From NCBI RefSeq assembly GCF_000968055.1, contig NC_022538.1:310001-374000 (forward strand): a DNA stretch of 64,000 nucleotides, written 5' to 3'. Origin of the DNA: Alteracholeplasma palmae J233 (GTDB taxonomy: Bacteria; Bacillota_I; Bacilli_A; Acholeplasmatales; Acholeplasmataceae). This document shows positions 17,890 to 27,092 of the stretch, piece by piece. The notes under the pieces were generated by a model, which saw only the letters and a list, made by a program, of their open reading frames with translations, had not been told where the DNA came from and made no database searches. A program made the position numbers and the translations under genes. Numbering within the stretch: position 1 is the first letter of the stretch; every line of letters begins with the position of its first letter.

Positions 17890-18005
17890 ATTGGTTAAAT
17901 TAAATTTAAGCATGTAATAAAAGTATGATCAGTACGTGGCAATTAAGTTAGAGTAATTTATGGAAATTAGATTACAAGTTGATATTGAATAGTTGAAAAT
18001 CTATC

Positions 18006-18539
18006 TTATAAAACAACTATAATTAGACCTATAACTATAAAAAGTATACAAAAAATAACTAGATAACATAACTTTATTCTTCTATAATTATTTTGAAGTT
18101 TTTTTGTTTTATAACTTAAGGTAAAAGTTAAATAAGTAATAATAAAAATAATTATTGAAATTATGGCTAATGTAATGCCTATGTACTGAAAAATAAAAGA
18201 AATATTACTTCTATATGGCATGAAGAATGCAACCAATAATGATACACAACTAATAAATAATAAACCTATTGAAATGATTGATAAAGTAATGAACTTATTA
18301 ATAATTGAAGTATTTAGTGGCTCTTCGTTTATAGGTTCTATTTTAATTTCACTATAAAATGTATCCATTGGTATATCAAAGATTTCTGATAATCTTTTTA
18401 ATGAATGAATATCGGGACTAGAAATACCTTTTTCCCATCTATATACAGATTTATCAGTAACACCTAATTTATGAGCCAATTCTTGTTGAGTGAGACTCAG
18501 CTCTCTTCGCTTTTCAAATATAATTTTATCAATCCCCAT
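18006..18539 (-). CDS. XRE-family regulator with membrane tail
   Basis: A 177-residue protein. Residues 5-60 form an XRE helix-turn-helix (LSLTQQELAHKLGVTDKSVY..W). After a linker, three hydrophobic helices follow (about 88-110, 113-138, 155-177). This layout suggests a membrane-tethered regulator, as seen in small HTH-plus-TM proteins near transporters or toxin genes. Its targets are unknown. ATG 18539 has AAGGAGGT on the minus strand at proper spacing. Confidence 0.8.
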   Translation of the reverse strand: MGIDKIIFEKRRELSLTQQELAHKLGVTDKSVYRWEKGISSPDIHSLKRLSEIFDIPMDTFYSEIKIEPINEEPLNTSIINKFITLSIISIGLLFISCVSLLVAFFMPYRSNISFIFQYIGITLAIISIIIFIITYLTFTLSYKTKKLQNNYRRIKLCYLVIFCILFIVIGLIIVVL

Positions 18540-18789
18540 ATGTATATACCTCCTTGCTTGTTTTATAGTTCAATTATAACTTGAAAGTTGCATAATTAAA
18601 ATAGACAAGGGAGTCAAAAAATGGACATAGGAAGCAGTTTAATTTTGATCTGTTGATAAAATTTATTTAATAACACTTGTCAAAGATAAAGTTAATACTA
18701 AAAAATATAAGTAATATTAAGTTTTCTACTTAAACTGAAAAATCAGTTATAATTTTAAATGCTATTTGCAGAGTTGTAAAAAAAATATT

Positions 18790-19158
18790 AATGAAAAACA
18801 GCGTAAAGCATTATATTTGGATTCAGTTTTGTCTTTGTATAATAATGGTAAGTATAAATTACTAAAAGCAAAAAAAATTAAATGCTGTAATAACTGTATT
18901 TCATGTTGAGAAATCAGCAGAGATAGCTAAGAGAGGGATAAATAAAGAAACTGTTTTATTTATTCAAGGTGTTTTGGTATTAAGCATAGTAGAAATAAAT
19001 GAAATTGAAGGCACTCTACTGAAAAAGTAATAAATATCAAGTTAGATGGATATTTCTACAAACTGATAAACTTCATAAAGTGTCAAATGCTTTTTACTAT
19101 AACTTAAGATTTGTTAGATCTGAAGATTATGAGATAAAGAGTTACGTTTTGTATAGAT
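18790..19158 (+). pseudogene. Decayed gene of unknown family
   Basis: Protein-like segments appear in shifting frames: NEKQRKALYLDSVLSLYNNG near 18790-18850, VFHVEKSAEIAKRGINKETV near 18900-18950 in another frame, and WIFLQTDKLHKVSNAFYYNL near 19045-19105 in a third, ending TAA before a terminator. The segments look coding in composition but are broken by at least two frameshifts and one stop. I cannot name the family. The perfectly paired terminator right after it supports a once-functional gene. Confidence 0.4.
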
Positions 19159-19192
19159 AAAGAACTGATTAGTAATAATTGGTTCTTTTTTA
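19159..19192 (+). terminator. Rho-independent terminator
   Basis: AAAGAACTGATT pairs along its full length with AATTGGTTCTTT (two G-U), then T. It isolates the R-M operon from upstream. Confidence 0.85.
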
Positions 19193-19237
19193 TAAAAAAT
19201 CTAATTTTAAGAAATATAAACATATTTCAAAAAATCG

Positions 19238-19266
19238 TTGACAAATAATACTATTTAGTTTATTAT
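19238..19266 (+). promoter_or_regulatory. Promoter of the type I R-M operon
   Basis: TTGACA (19238-19243), 17-base spacer, TATTAT (19261-19266), 41 bases before the first gene. Confidence 0.88.
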
Positions 19267-19307
19267 AGTAGTAAGATGTGAATAAAAATAAGAAGGTAGT
19301 GAGTTGA

Positions 19308-19898
19308 ATGGCTAAAGTCAAGGATTTAGTAGAATTAGTTTTTGGAACTAACCAAGCAAGAATTGAAATAGATCATGATATAGATGAGTTTTATGATAAA
19401 ACAACATTTGAATATGACTATGAGCATTTGAATGAGAGGAATTTAGATGTTTTATCTAGCGAGGGTAATAAATCAGGAAAGATGTACACACAGACTGGTG
19501 ATGTACTTATTAGCACCTCATCACAACTTGCTACAGTTGTCAGTGAACATACTGCAAATAAAATCTTAACAATTAACTTTATCAAAGTGAATTGTAACGA
19601 GCGCTTGATTTTAAAAGGATATTTTATTTATTTGTTTAATATGAATAAGACTATCAAAAAAGAAAAGGAACGACTGGCACAAACGACAGGGGTTCAAAGA
19701 ATTACAGCTACAATTCTAAATGACATTGAATTGCCACTTCCTGATATAGGAACACAACAGAAAATAGTTGATTTATATTTAAAAATGATAGATATAAAAA
19801 GAAAATCATATAAATATGCAGAACTTATAGAAAAAACAACATATAATTTACTAGAGAAATTTTTTGATAATGATGAAATAAATAAAAAGAAGGAGTAA
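19308..19898 (+). CDS. One-TRD type I restriction S-like subunit
   Basis: A 196-residue protein about half the length of a normal HsdS. It has a single target-recognition-like domain, with QTGDVLISTSSQLATVV (the GDxLIS strand) and TTGVQRITATILNDIELPLPDIGTQQKIVDLY, the typical transition from TRD to spacer helix. It then ends in one coiled-coil helix. Two half-subunits can dimerise to replace a full HsdS, which is known for engineered and some natural type I systems. It is the first gene of the operon, 8 bases before hsdR. It lacks the AATCCTTAAT recombination word found in the downstream hsdS cassettes and so is probably not part of the shuffling. Confidence 0.82.
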   Translation: MAKVKDLVELVFGTNQARIEIDHDIDEFYDKTTFEYDYEHLNERNLDVLSSEGNKSGKMYTQTGDVLISTSSQLATVVSEHTANKILTINFIKVNCNERLILKGYFIYLFNMNKTIKKEKERLAQTTGVQRITATILNDIELPLPDIGTQQKIVDLYLKMIDIKRKSYKYAELIEKTTYNLLEKFFDNDEINKKKE

Positions 19899-19906
19899 AT
19901 AGGGAA

Positions 19907-22900
19907 ATGATAAGTCAAAAAAATATAAAAAGTGTAACAGAGTTAGAGTTTGAACAAGAAGTTATAGACTACTTAACTAATATAGGTGGAGTTAAGCAGT
20001 GGGAGTATAAAAAGGAAATAAATAATATTGATCAGTTATGGGATAACTTTAAAAATATACTTGAGAAAAATAACCAGGCAAGATTGAATAAACCTCTTTC
20101 TAAACAAGAATTTAATCAAGTTAAAAAAGTAATTAATAATATAAAGACACCTTATGAAGCTGGGCAATTCTTATATGGAGTTAATGGAGTATCAGAGATA
20201 GAGGTAAGTTTAGATGATGATAGACACGTGTTTTTAACAGTTTTTGATCAATCACAAGTAGGTGGCGGATCGACTGTCTATCAAATTGTAAATCAAATAG
20301 TAAGTAAACCAGTTATATCAGGAAGACAAGAAAGACGATTTGATGTAACCTTATTAATTAATGGACTTCCTATTATACAAATTGAGTTAAAAAAAGTATT
20401 ACATAATTCTAATGATTCTTTATCACAAATGGAGCAGTATATTTCGGAAAGACAATATGAAGGAATATATTCAACATTACAAGTTTTAATCGCAATGACT
20501 CCATATGATATAAAGTATATGGCAAATACCACAATAAACCAGTTTAATAAAGAATTTGCATTTAATTGGCAAAATGAAAACGACTCTAATCCAATTCGTT
20601 CTTGGAAAGAATTTTCAGATAAAGTATTGTCAATACCTATGGCTCATGAATTAGCGACAAGATATATGATTTTAGATGGTACTAAAAATAAAGAGTGTAT
20701 AAAAGTTATGAGACCGTATCAAGTTTATGCTACTAAAAAAGTATTAGATTTAGTTAAAAAACACGATTTTAGTTTTTCTGATGGAAAACTAGGATATATT
20801 TGGCATACAACAGGAAGCGGTAAAACAATAACAAGTTTTAAAACAGCTTGGTTAACTAGTAAACTACCAAATGTAGATAAGGTTATTTTTTTGGTTGATA
20901 GAATTGCTTTGACTAATCAAACAGTTAATGCCTATAAAGCCTATGACCCTATATCTGGATTGACTGATAAAAGTGGTGTAATTAGTGATACAGCTAATGT
21001 TTCTGATTTACATAATAAGCTAAATAGAAAAACAGATAAAAATATAATTGTTACTAGCATTCAAAAAATGTCTAGATATGCATTAAGAAAAGACATGAAA
21101 AAAGGAAAACAAAATATTTTATTTATAGTTGATGAAGCTCATAGATCAACAGGTGATGGATCTGATAACAAAGGTATGTTAGAGGCTATAAGACGTGAAT
21201 ATCCTACTGCAGCATGGATAGGATATACTGGAACACCTAAATTCCCTGAAACTAGCGATGTTTTTGGTTCTCTATTACATGCATACACAATTAAAGATGC
21301 TATTGCAGATAAGAATGTCTTAGGTTTCAATGTTGAATTTAAAGAGACTATTAAAGCGCCTGAAAATCCTTCTGATGAAGATATTGATGATAATATTAAG
21401 GAAAGCATATATGATAGAAAAGATGAGCATGTAGAGTTAGTTGTAGAGGATATTTTTAACAATTGGCGTAAACGTTCAAATGATAGGAAATATAATGCAT
21501 TATTAACAGTACATGTTGGAGGAAACAAACCTAGTATTCCTAGAGCTATGCAATACTTTAGAGAATTTGAAAAGAGAAATAAAGAAAAACCAGGTGCAGA
21601 TAAAATAAAAGTTGCAATTAGTTTCTCACAAGATACATCAAATGGAAATAATCAACTTACTAACAATAATGATTTATTTTATGCTATCCGTGCATATAAT
21701 GAAATATTTGGAACAGTTTTTGATATGAGTACAGTTAAGGCATATGTAGATGATGTGATCAGTCGATTAAATAAGACAATAGATGACAGAAACTATTTAG
21801 ATTTAGTTATAGTTGTAGATCAGCTATTAACAGGTTTTGATGCGCCAGAGTTAAACACACTTTATGTTGATAGAACATTAAAAGGCTCAAGCCTAATACA
21901 AGCATACTCTAGAACAAATAGAATACATAGTGCAGTAAATAAGCCTTGGGGAAATGTTATTAATTATAGATGGCCTAATCAAAATGAGTTAGAAATGAAT
22001 AAAGCATTTGCAATATATTCTAATAAAGATTCTGCTAATAAACAATTGACATTAGATGAATATAGAAACAGTAATCAAAATGATAATATTATTTCAAAAA
22101 GTTTTAGTGATGCTAAAGAAGAATTAAAAGAAGTAGTTGAAGAACTCAAAAACTTGACTAATGATTTTAAGCGTGTTCCAGCCAGTGAGAGAGAACAAAA
22201 TGAACTTTTTAGTAAAATTAGAGAGTACAATATTTTATTAAGCAAGCTTAAACAATATTCTGAAGATGATAATAAAAATCCAATTTCCGCTTATGATAAT
22301 CCTGAAGAGTTTTATAATTTAATCGGTATGACTGAAGAAAAAGAATTGATACTTGCGACTGTTTTAGCACCAGAACTTAGAAGCAGTAGAGCTAAAAAAG
22401 AAAATGTAGATATCTCAGAAATAGATTTGGAAATGATACATATAAGAGAAATAAGGATAGATTATGATTATTTAATAGACCTTATTGCCCAACTAGCTAA
22501 TGAAGTTTATAAGACAGAATGGGATAAAGCAGAGATAACTAAAGAAAAAATTGATTCTGAGGTTGCTAAATCAAATAATGAAAGTGAAAAAAGAAAAGTT
22601 AGAAAATTTGTATCTAAGATATTTTCTCAAGAGTTTGAGTTTGATAATTATCCTGTAGAAGCTAATGTTGAGGCTATTTCTGAAGCAATGAATAAAATGC
22701 AGAAAGATGAAAATATTAGCATAATAACTCAATTTATTAGAGACTGGGGTCTTGATTATAGCATTGGACCAAAGGATCTGAGTTTATTAATGGAAAAGCA
22801 TAAAATAGGTCAAGAAGACTTGGATAAACAAGGTGAGTTTACAGCTATTATGAATGGTGCTAAAGATACTTATAGTTCCATTGCAAGTAAAGATATTGCA

Positions 22901-22981
22901 AAATTAACATGGGTTAAGTATAGAATTGAACTTAGAAAAGAATTTTATAAAATTGCAGATGAAATTAAGAATAATGAGTAA
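19907..22981 (+). CDS. hsdR: Type I restriction endonuclease R subunit
   Basis: A 1024-residue motor/nuclease subunit that translocates DNA and cleaves away from unmethylated sites. The N-terminal nuclease domain has FDVTLLINGLPIIQIELKK (acidic residue about 145, ExK about 159-161). The SF2 helicase follows with Walker A TTGSGKT (about 300-307), DEAH in IVDEAHRSTGDG (about 408), and the motif VI-like QAYSRTNRI. The C-terminal helical region binds HsdM/S. Length is normal and the frame intact. It lies between the half-S gene and hsdM in one operon. Confidence 0.97.
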   Translation: MISQKNIKSVTELEFEQEVIDYLTNIGGVKQWEYKKEINNIDQLWDNFKNILEKNNQARLNKPLSKQEFNQVKKVINNIKTPYEAGQFLYGVNGVSEIEVSLDDDRHVFLTVFDQSQVGGGSTVYQIVNQIVSKPVISGRQERRFDVTLLINGLPIIQIELKKVLHNSNDSLSQMEQYISERQYEGIYSTLQVLIAMTPYDIKYMANTTINQFNKEFAFNWQNENDSNPIRSWKEFSDKVLSIPMAHELATRYMILDGTKNKECIKVMRPYQVYATKKVLDLVKKHDFSFSDGKLGYIWHTTGSGKTITSFKTAWLTSKLPNVDKVIFLVDRIALTNQTVNAYKAYDPISGLTDKSGVISDTANVSDLHNKLNRKTDKNIIVTSIQKMSRYALRKDMKKGKQNILFIVDEAHRSTGDGSDNKGMLEAIRREYPTAAWIGYTGTPKFPETSDVFGSLLHAYTIKDAIADKNVLGFNVEFKETIKAPENPSDEDIDDNIKESIYDRKDEHVELVVEDIFNNWRKRSNDRKYNALLTVHVGGNKPSIPRAMQYFREFEKRNKEKPGADKIKVAISFSQDTSNGNNQLTNNNDLFYAIRAYNEIFGTVFDMSTVKAYVDDVISRLNKTIDDRNYLDLVIVVDQLLTGFDAPELNTLYVDRTLKGSSLIQAYSRTNRIHSAVNKPWGNVINYRWPNQNELEMNKAFAIYSNKDSANKQLTLDEYRNSNQNDNIISKSFSDAKEELKEVVEELKNLTNDFKRVPASEREQNELFSKIREYNILLSKLKQYSEDDNKNPISAYDNPEEFYNLIGMTEEKELILATVLAPELRSSRAKKENVDISEIDLEMIHIREIRIDYDYLIDLIAQLANEVYKTEWDKAEITKEKIDSEVAKSNNESEKRKVRKFVSKIFSQEFEFDNYPVEANVEAISEAMNKMQKDENISIITQFIRDWGLDYSIGPKDLSLLMEKHKIGQEDLDKQGEFTAIMNGAKDTYSSIASKDIAKLTWVKYRIELRKEFYKIADEIKNNE

Positions 22982-23028
22982 TTTAAATAAAACTATATCA
23001 AAAAAAGGTGAAAGTAGAGGAACTAGAA

Positions 23029-24654
23029 ATGAGTAATGCAGCTTCAATAAAAAACAAATTATGGGCAATGGCAAATAAACTAAGAGGAACAATGGATGCA
23101 AGTGAGTATAAAAACTATATTTTACCATTCATGTTTTATAGATATTTATCAGAAAATCAAAACGATTATTTAGTTAGTAATGGATTAGAAGAGTTCTATA
23201 ATGTTAAAAATGATAGTGAACTAGAAGATTATTTAGAAGAAATTAGTAGAGGCATAGGCTATGCAATTAATCCAAAATATACTTGGAAAAGTATAGTTTC
23301 AAAAATTGAAAATCACAAAATCAAAGCTAGTGATTTCCAAGATATGTTTGATGATTTCAATAAAAATGCTAAAAGAAATGAAATTGCAGAAGCAGATTTT
23401 GCAAATGTTTTTTCTGATGTTAACTTAGGAGATACCCGTTTAGGATCAAGTACCAATGAAAGAGCTAAAGCTCTTAATGATATTGTTATTATGATTAATG
23501 AATTTGATTTTAAGGATGAATCAGGGCGCGATATTTTAGGTGATGTTTATGAATACTTGATTGGTCAGTTTGCTGCTAACGCAGGAAAAAAAGGTGGAGA
23601 GTTTTATACGCCGCATGAGGTAAGTCAAATACTAGCTAAAATAGTAACTTTAAACGCTAAAGACGATGGGAGTCAATTTAGAGTATATGACCCTACAATG
23701 GGTTCAGGATCTTTACTATTAACTGTGCAAAAAGAATTATCATTTGGAAGCAAAAAAGGAAGCGTTGAATTTTATGGGCAAGAATTAAATACTACTACTT
23801 ATAACTTGGCAAGAATGAACTTAATGATGCATGGAGTTAATTATCGGAATATGTATCTAAAACGTGCAGATACTTTGCAAACTGACTGGCCATTTGATAA
23901 AAAAGATGGAATTGAAATACCACTTAAATTTGATGCAGTAGTAGCGAATCCCCCATACTCTCAAAACTGGGAAATTAAGACAATAGCTCGTGAAAAAGAT
24001 CCAAGATTTAAAGAATATGGAGTTGCACCAGCCTCAAAAGCAGACTACGCATTTATTCTTCATGGAATATACCATCTAGATAGCAAAGGAACTATGGCTA
24101 TTGTTTTACCTCATGGAGTTTTATTTAGAGGAGCATCAGAAGGTAAAATTAGAAAAAATATAATTGATAATAATTTATTAGATGCTGTTATTGGACTTCC
24201 AGCAAATTTATTCTATGGAACTAGCATTCCAACATGTGTATTAGTTTTTAAAGGAAGAGAACTTAGAAATACGACAGATATTTTATTTATTGACGCATCA
24301 AAAGAATTTGATAAAGAAAAAAATCAAAGCAAATTGAGTCCAGATCATATTAAATCAATTATTGATACTTATAGCGACCGAATTAATAAAGATAAATTCT
24401 CATATGTTGCCTCTTTAGATGAAATAAAGAAAAATGATTACAATCTAAACATTCCACGATATGTTGATACTTTTGAAGAAGAAGAAATGGAACCCATTTC
24501 AGAAATAGTAGGAGAAATTCTTAAGTTGGAAAAAGAACTGGAAGAAAGTTCAAAGGAATTTTATAGTATGTTAAAAGAACTAACTGGAACTAATGATGAG
24601 ATGGATGCTGAACTTAAAAAAGTGTTAGATTTATTGAAGAGTAACGGTAAATAA
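23029..24654 (+). CDS. hsdM: Type I restriction methyltransferase M subunit
   Basis: A protein of about 541 residues that makes N6-methyladenine. The N-terminal HsdM_N domain includes NKLWAMANKLRGTMDASEYK. The SAM-binding motif is DPTMGSGSLL (about 221) and the catalytic motif is NPPYSQNW (about 307). A C-terminal helical tail contacts HsdS. ATG 23029 (AGAGGAA upstream) starts at the usual family position. GTG at 23008 in frame is a longer alternative without a good site. The frame is intact, so modification by this operon is plausible with either S protein. Confidence 0.96.
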   Translation: MSNAASIKNKLWAMANKLRGTMDASEYKNYILPFMFYRYLSENQNDYLVSNGLEEFYNVKNDSELEDYLEEISRGIGYAINPKYTWKSIVSKIENHKIKASDFQDMFDDFNKNAKRNEIAEADFANVFSDVNLGDTRLGSSTNERAKALNDIVIMINEFDFKDESGRDILGDVYEYLIGQFAANAGKKGGEFYTPHEVSQILAKIVTLNAKDDGSQFRVYDPTMGSGSLLLTVQKELSFGSKKGSVEFYGQELNTTTYNLARMNLMMHGVNYRNMYLKRADTLQTDWPFDKKDGIEIPLKFDAVVANPPYSQNWEIKTIAREKDPRFKEYGVAPASKADYAFILHGIYHLDSKGTMAIVLPHGVLFRGASEGKIRKNIIDNNLLDAVIGLPANLFYGTSIPTCVLVFKGRELRNTTDILFIDASKEFDKEKNQSKLSPDHIKSIIDTYSDRINKDKFSYVASLDEIKKNDYNLNIPRYVDTFEEEEMEPISEIVGEILKLEKELEESSKEFYSMLKELTGTNDEMDAELKKVLDLLKSNGK

Positions 24655-24685
24655 GATATGAATATTTTAAGAGAGGTAAGAATTA

Positions 24686-25324
24686 ATGAATAAAAGTGAT
24701 AAAAAAATCCTTAATGTTCCACATTTGAGATTTTCTGAGTTTACAGATGAATGGGTAAAATATCGCTTAGGAAATATAATGACTTTTAAAAATGGTTTAA
24801 ATAAGGGTAAAGAATTCTTTGGAGCCGGAACTCCAATTGTGAATTATATGGACATAAATAAAAATGAAAATATTGTTTCATCTATGATCAAAGGGGTAGT
24901 TACAGTTACAGATAACGAGATGAAAAATTTTCAAATCATGAAAGGTGACGTTTTCTTTACGAGAACATCAGAAACTTCAGATGAAATTGGTTTATCAGCA
25001 TCTTTGTTGGAAGATGTTCCAAAAGGAGTTTTCAGTGGTTTTATCCTTAGAGGAAGACCAATCGATGGTATTTTTGAAAATTCATTTAGTGGATACTACT
25101 TTAGATCTGGTGCAGTTAGGAAAGAAATAATAAAACATAGTTCAATCACCACCAGAGCCCTTACGAGCGGTGGCTCATTGAGTCAATTAAATATTTCACT
25201 TCCAACATTGAGGGAACAATGTAAAATAGCAAAATTATTAAGACTTATAGATAATAATATTGATTCACAAAGGAAACTCATTAATAAGTATGAATCCTTA
25301 ATTAAGTGGATTTATGGAAAATAA
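24686..25324 (+). CDS. hsdS: HsdS specificity subunit, N-terminal TRD half (stops early)
   Basis: A 212-residue product holding the first target-recognition domain (LRFSEFTDEWVKYRLGNIM.. to SQLNISLPTLREQCKIAKLL) and the first spacer helix (NNIDSQRKLINKYESLIK). It then stops at TAA 25322-25324. The same frame continues for 201 more codons with a second TRD (next entry). The stop lies in a 30-base segment created by a 13-base direct repeat, AATCCTTAATTAA at 25293 and 25323. Removing one 30-base period would give a 403-residue HsdS of normal length. As it stands the product may act as a half-subunit or be an OFF state. Confidence 0.85.
   Translation: MNKSDKKILNVPHLRFSEFTDEWVKYRLGNIMTFKNGLNKGKEFFGAGTPIVNYMDINKNENIVSSMIKGVVTVTDNEMKNFQIMKGDVFFTRTSETSDEIGLSASLLEDVPKGVFSGFILRGRPIDGIFENSFSGYYFRSGAVRKEIIKHSSITTRALTSGGSLSQLNISLPTLREQCKIAKLLRLIDNNIDSQRKLINKYESLIKWIYGK
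24706..24754 (+). repeat. hsdS 5' inverted repeat, left copy
   Basis: These 49 bases encoding the start of TRD1 are 45/49 identical to the reverse complement of 26997-27045. They begin with AATCCTTAAT (24706-24715). Together the two form the outer inversion sites of the hsdS pair. Confidence 0.85.
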
Positions 25325-25343
25325 TCCTTAATTAAATCACTTA
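25293..25343 (+). repeat. hsdS central repeat with 30-base duplication
   Basis: AATCCTTAATTAA occurs at 25293-25305 and 25323-25335. The segment 25325-25343 is identical over 19 bases to the reverse complement of 26474-26492 in the convergent cassette. These are the inner inversion sites between TRD1 and TRD2. Confidence 0.85.
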
Positions 25344-25927
25344 GCAATAAAATATTTTCGCTTATCTCCACTATTAGTATAAATACTAAGTTAAGTGAAA
25401 TTCTTACGGAAAGAAAAGAATACGAAGAGAAAGGCAAAGAATATGAGCATGTTAGTCTAACAAAAGAAGGCGTTGTTCCTAAAACTGAACAGTATAATCG
25501 TGATTTTTTAGTTCTTGAAAAAGGAAAAAAATATAAAATTTGTCGATATGACGATATTGCGTATAATCCTGCAAACTTAAAATTTGGGGTTATTACTAGA
25601 AACAACTATAAAGATGCTATATTCTCTCCAATATATGTGACATTTAAGGTAAACGATGACTATAATGCGAATTACATCGAAATGCTCATGACATCAAAAA
25701 AATTCATAAATAAATCACTTAAGTATCAACAAGGTTCAATATATGAAAGAATGGCTGTTTCACCTGAAGATCTACTTAATATTGAAGTTCCCGTGCCTAG
25801 TATTAAAATTCAAAAGAAAATATCTGTTCTAACTAAACATATGATAAGACTTATTAATAATTCATTTGAGGCATATAATGATTTTTTGCGATTAAAAAAA
25901 TATCTTTTAGATAAGTTATTCATATAA
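25325..25927 (+). pseudogene. hsdS: HsdS C-terminal TRD half, in frame after the stop
   Basis: An uninterrupted frame of 200 codons, contiguous and in phase with 24686-25324, separated only by TAA. It holds the second TRD: EKGKEYEHVSLTKEGVV, KYKICRYDDIAYNPANLKFG, then the closing MAVSPEDLLNIEVPVPSIKIQ and a helical tail ending LLDKLFI. No start with a ribosome binding site lies near its beginning (first ATG at 25637), so it is probably silent in this arrangement. Its 3' end overlaps the convergent hsdS cassette by 8 bases. It would be expressed after loss of the 30-base insert, or after inversion at the central repeats. Confidence 0.8.
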
Positions 25928-27068
25928 AAAGTTTTTTTAACATATATTCCTTTAATAAGATATGTTTTTTAATATTAGCATGTAAATAATCTAATGAATC
26001 TGAAACTCTAGAAACAATTCTAGATTTTAATTCAAACTCTATAGATTCTAATCTGGGTATTTTATAATTTATTAAGTCACTCTTAGATATAGTTGGATAT
26101 GCTGAACCAAAACTCAAGTTTGAAAAATCATGTAACACTTTTGGCATTCTTAGATACTCCTTGATAAATTTCAGGCTGTAGTTTTTCACAATATTTAATT
26201 GCAACAGTGCTGAACTAATCATTATATCCTCTTTTAGTATAGTGACTGCTCCTCTATTTGGTCTAATAGTGGAAATAATTAAATTGTTACAATAACCCTT
26301 TTGTGCCCCAAAAACATATTTTTTATTGGGATCAACTCTATAAGTTCCAGTTAAAATATTAATATCCCCAATTTCCAAATAATTATCATTTATAATTTCT
26401 TTTGTCTGTAATGGTAATATAATATTTTTCAATTTGAAAATATCCTCTGATGTAGCATAATATAAATCATCATTAAGTGATTTAATTAAGGATTTGTATA
26501 AATCAATGAGTTTCCTTTGTACTTCAATCTTTTTATCTATTAATGTGAGCAGTTCTGAAATCTTATCTTGTTCCGGTATTGAAGGGACCATGATTTTTAT
26601 TGTTGACAAATCTGTCGAATTTATTGCTGGATAGCTTGTTCCTGTTGATCTTAACATTACTTTCTTGTTAAAAGTCGGAGTATTCATCAAATGATATAAA
26701 AACCTTGGATTTTCTTTTGTTCTTAATACTGCGTAACCTGTAGAAGCCACGTATTGTTCGCCGCTTGAAATATCAAAAAACAAATTATTGAATTGATAGG
26801 GCCTAACTGTTTGGTATAGTATGTCTCCTCGAGTTAAGACGCGCTGAGCTCTGCTAGGGGCTTCGTTTTTATTGATTGTTTTTTGGTTTAATAAAACGCC
26901 TTTTTCTACGGACTCTAAATCAATGTAGTGAAAATATTCTTCTAGTTTGGTACTATGATTGTTTATTTGTGCAAACTTATTTAAAGAAATACTTCTCCAT
27001 TCACCTGTAAATTCAGGAAATCTTAAATGTGGAACATTAAGGATTAATTTTCTTCTTATTTGGTACAA
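25920..27068 (-). CDS. Second, convergent HsdS cassette (probably silent)
   Basis: A 382-residue complete S subunit on the opposite strand. TRD1 runs LRFPEFTGEWRSISLNKFA to INSTDLSTIKIMVPSIPEQDKIS, the spacer helix is KKIEVQRKLIDLYKSLIKSL, and TRD2 ends with a tail KEYMLKKLFI. Its TRDs differ from those of 24686-25927, but the 5' end and central spacer share DNA repeats in inverted orientation. The listed start is a TTG (27066-27068) with no convincing ribosome binding site, and the recombinase promoter region is divergent. It is therefore a storage cassette that becomes expressed when inverted. Four TRD combinations are possible. Confidence 0.85.
   Translation of the reverse strand: MYQIRRKLILNVPHLRFPEFTGEWRSISLNKFAQINNHSTKLEEYFHYIDLESVEKGVLLNQKTINKNEAPSRAQRVLTRGDILYQTVRPYQFNNLFFDISSGEQYVASTGYAVLRTKENPRFLYHLMNTPTFNKKVMLRSTGTSYPAINSTDLSTIKIMVPSIPEQDKISELLTLIDKKIEVQRKLIDLYKSLIKSLNDDLYYATSEDIFKLKNIILPLQTKEIINDNYLEIGDINILTGTYRVDPNKKYVFGAQKGYCNNLIISTIRPNRGAVTILKEDIMISSALLQLNIVKNYSLKFIKEYLRMPKVLHDFSNLSFGSAYPTISKSDLINYKIPRLESIEFELKSRIVSRVSDSLDYLHANIKKHILLKEYMLKKLFI
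26474..26494 (-). repeat. hsdS central repeat, inverted copy
   Basis: It contains AATCCTTAAT on the minus strand (26485-26494) within the 19-base identity to 25325-25343. Confidence 0.8.
26997..27045 (-). repeat. hsdS 5' inverted repeat, right copy
   Basis: The mate of 24706-24754. It ends with AATCCTTAAT on the minus strand (27036-27045). Confidence 0.85.
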
Positions 27069-27092
27069 TCAAATAGACAAGGAGAAGATAAT

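Larger units (their letters stand above)
18540..19307. other. 770-base region with decayed coding remnants
   Basis: It contains the upstream region of the XRE gene (18540-18600), AT-rich sequence with no intact gene, the decayed reading frames listed separately (about 18790-19158), a terminator (19159-19192) and the promoter of the type I R-M operon (19238-19266). Confidence 0.6.

Noticed and set aside
17719-17913. Minus-strand ORF of 64 codons in the structured region
   Set aside because: No ribosome binding site, no coding-like composition, and it runs across the stems and terminator.
25322-25324. Stop-codon readthrough or recoding in hsdS
   Set aside because: The codon is TAA, and the flanking 30-base direct repeat gives a simpler insertional explanation.
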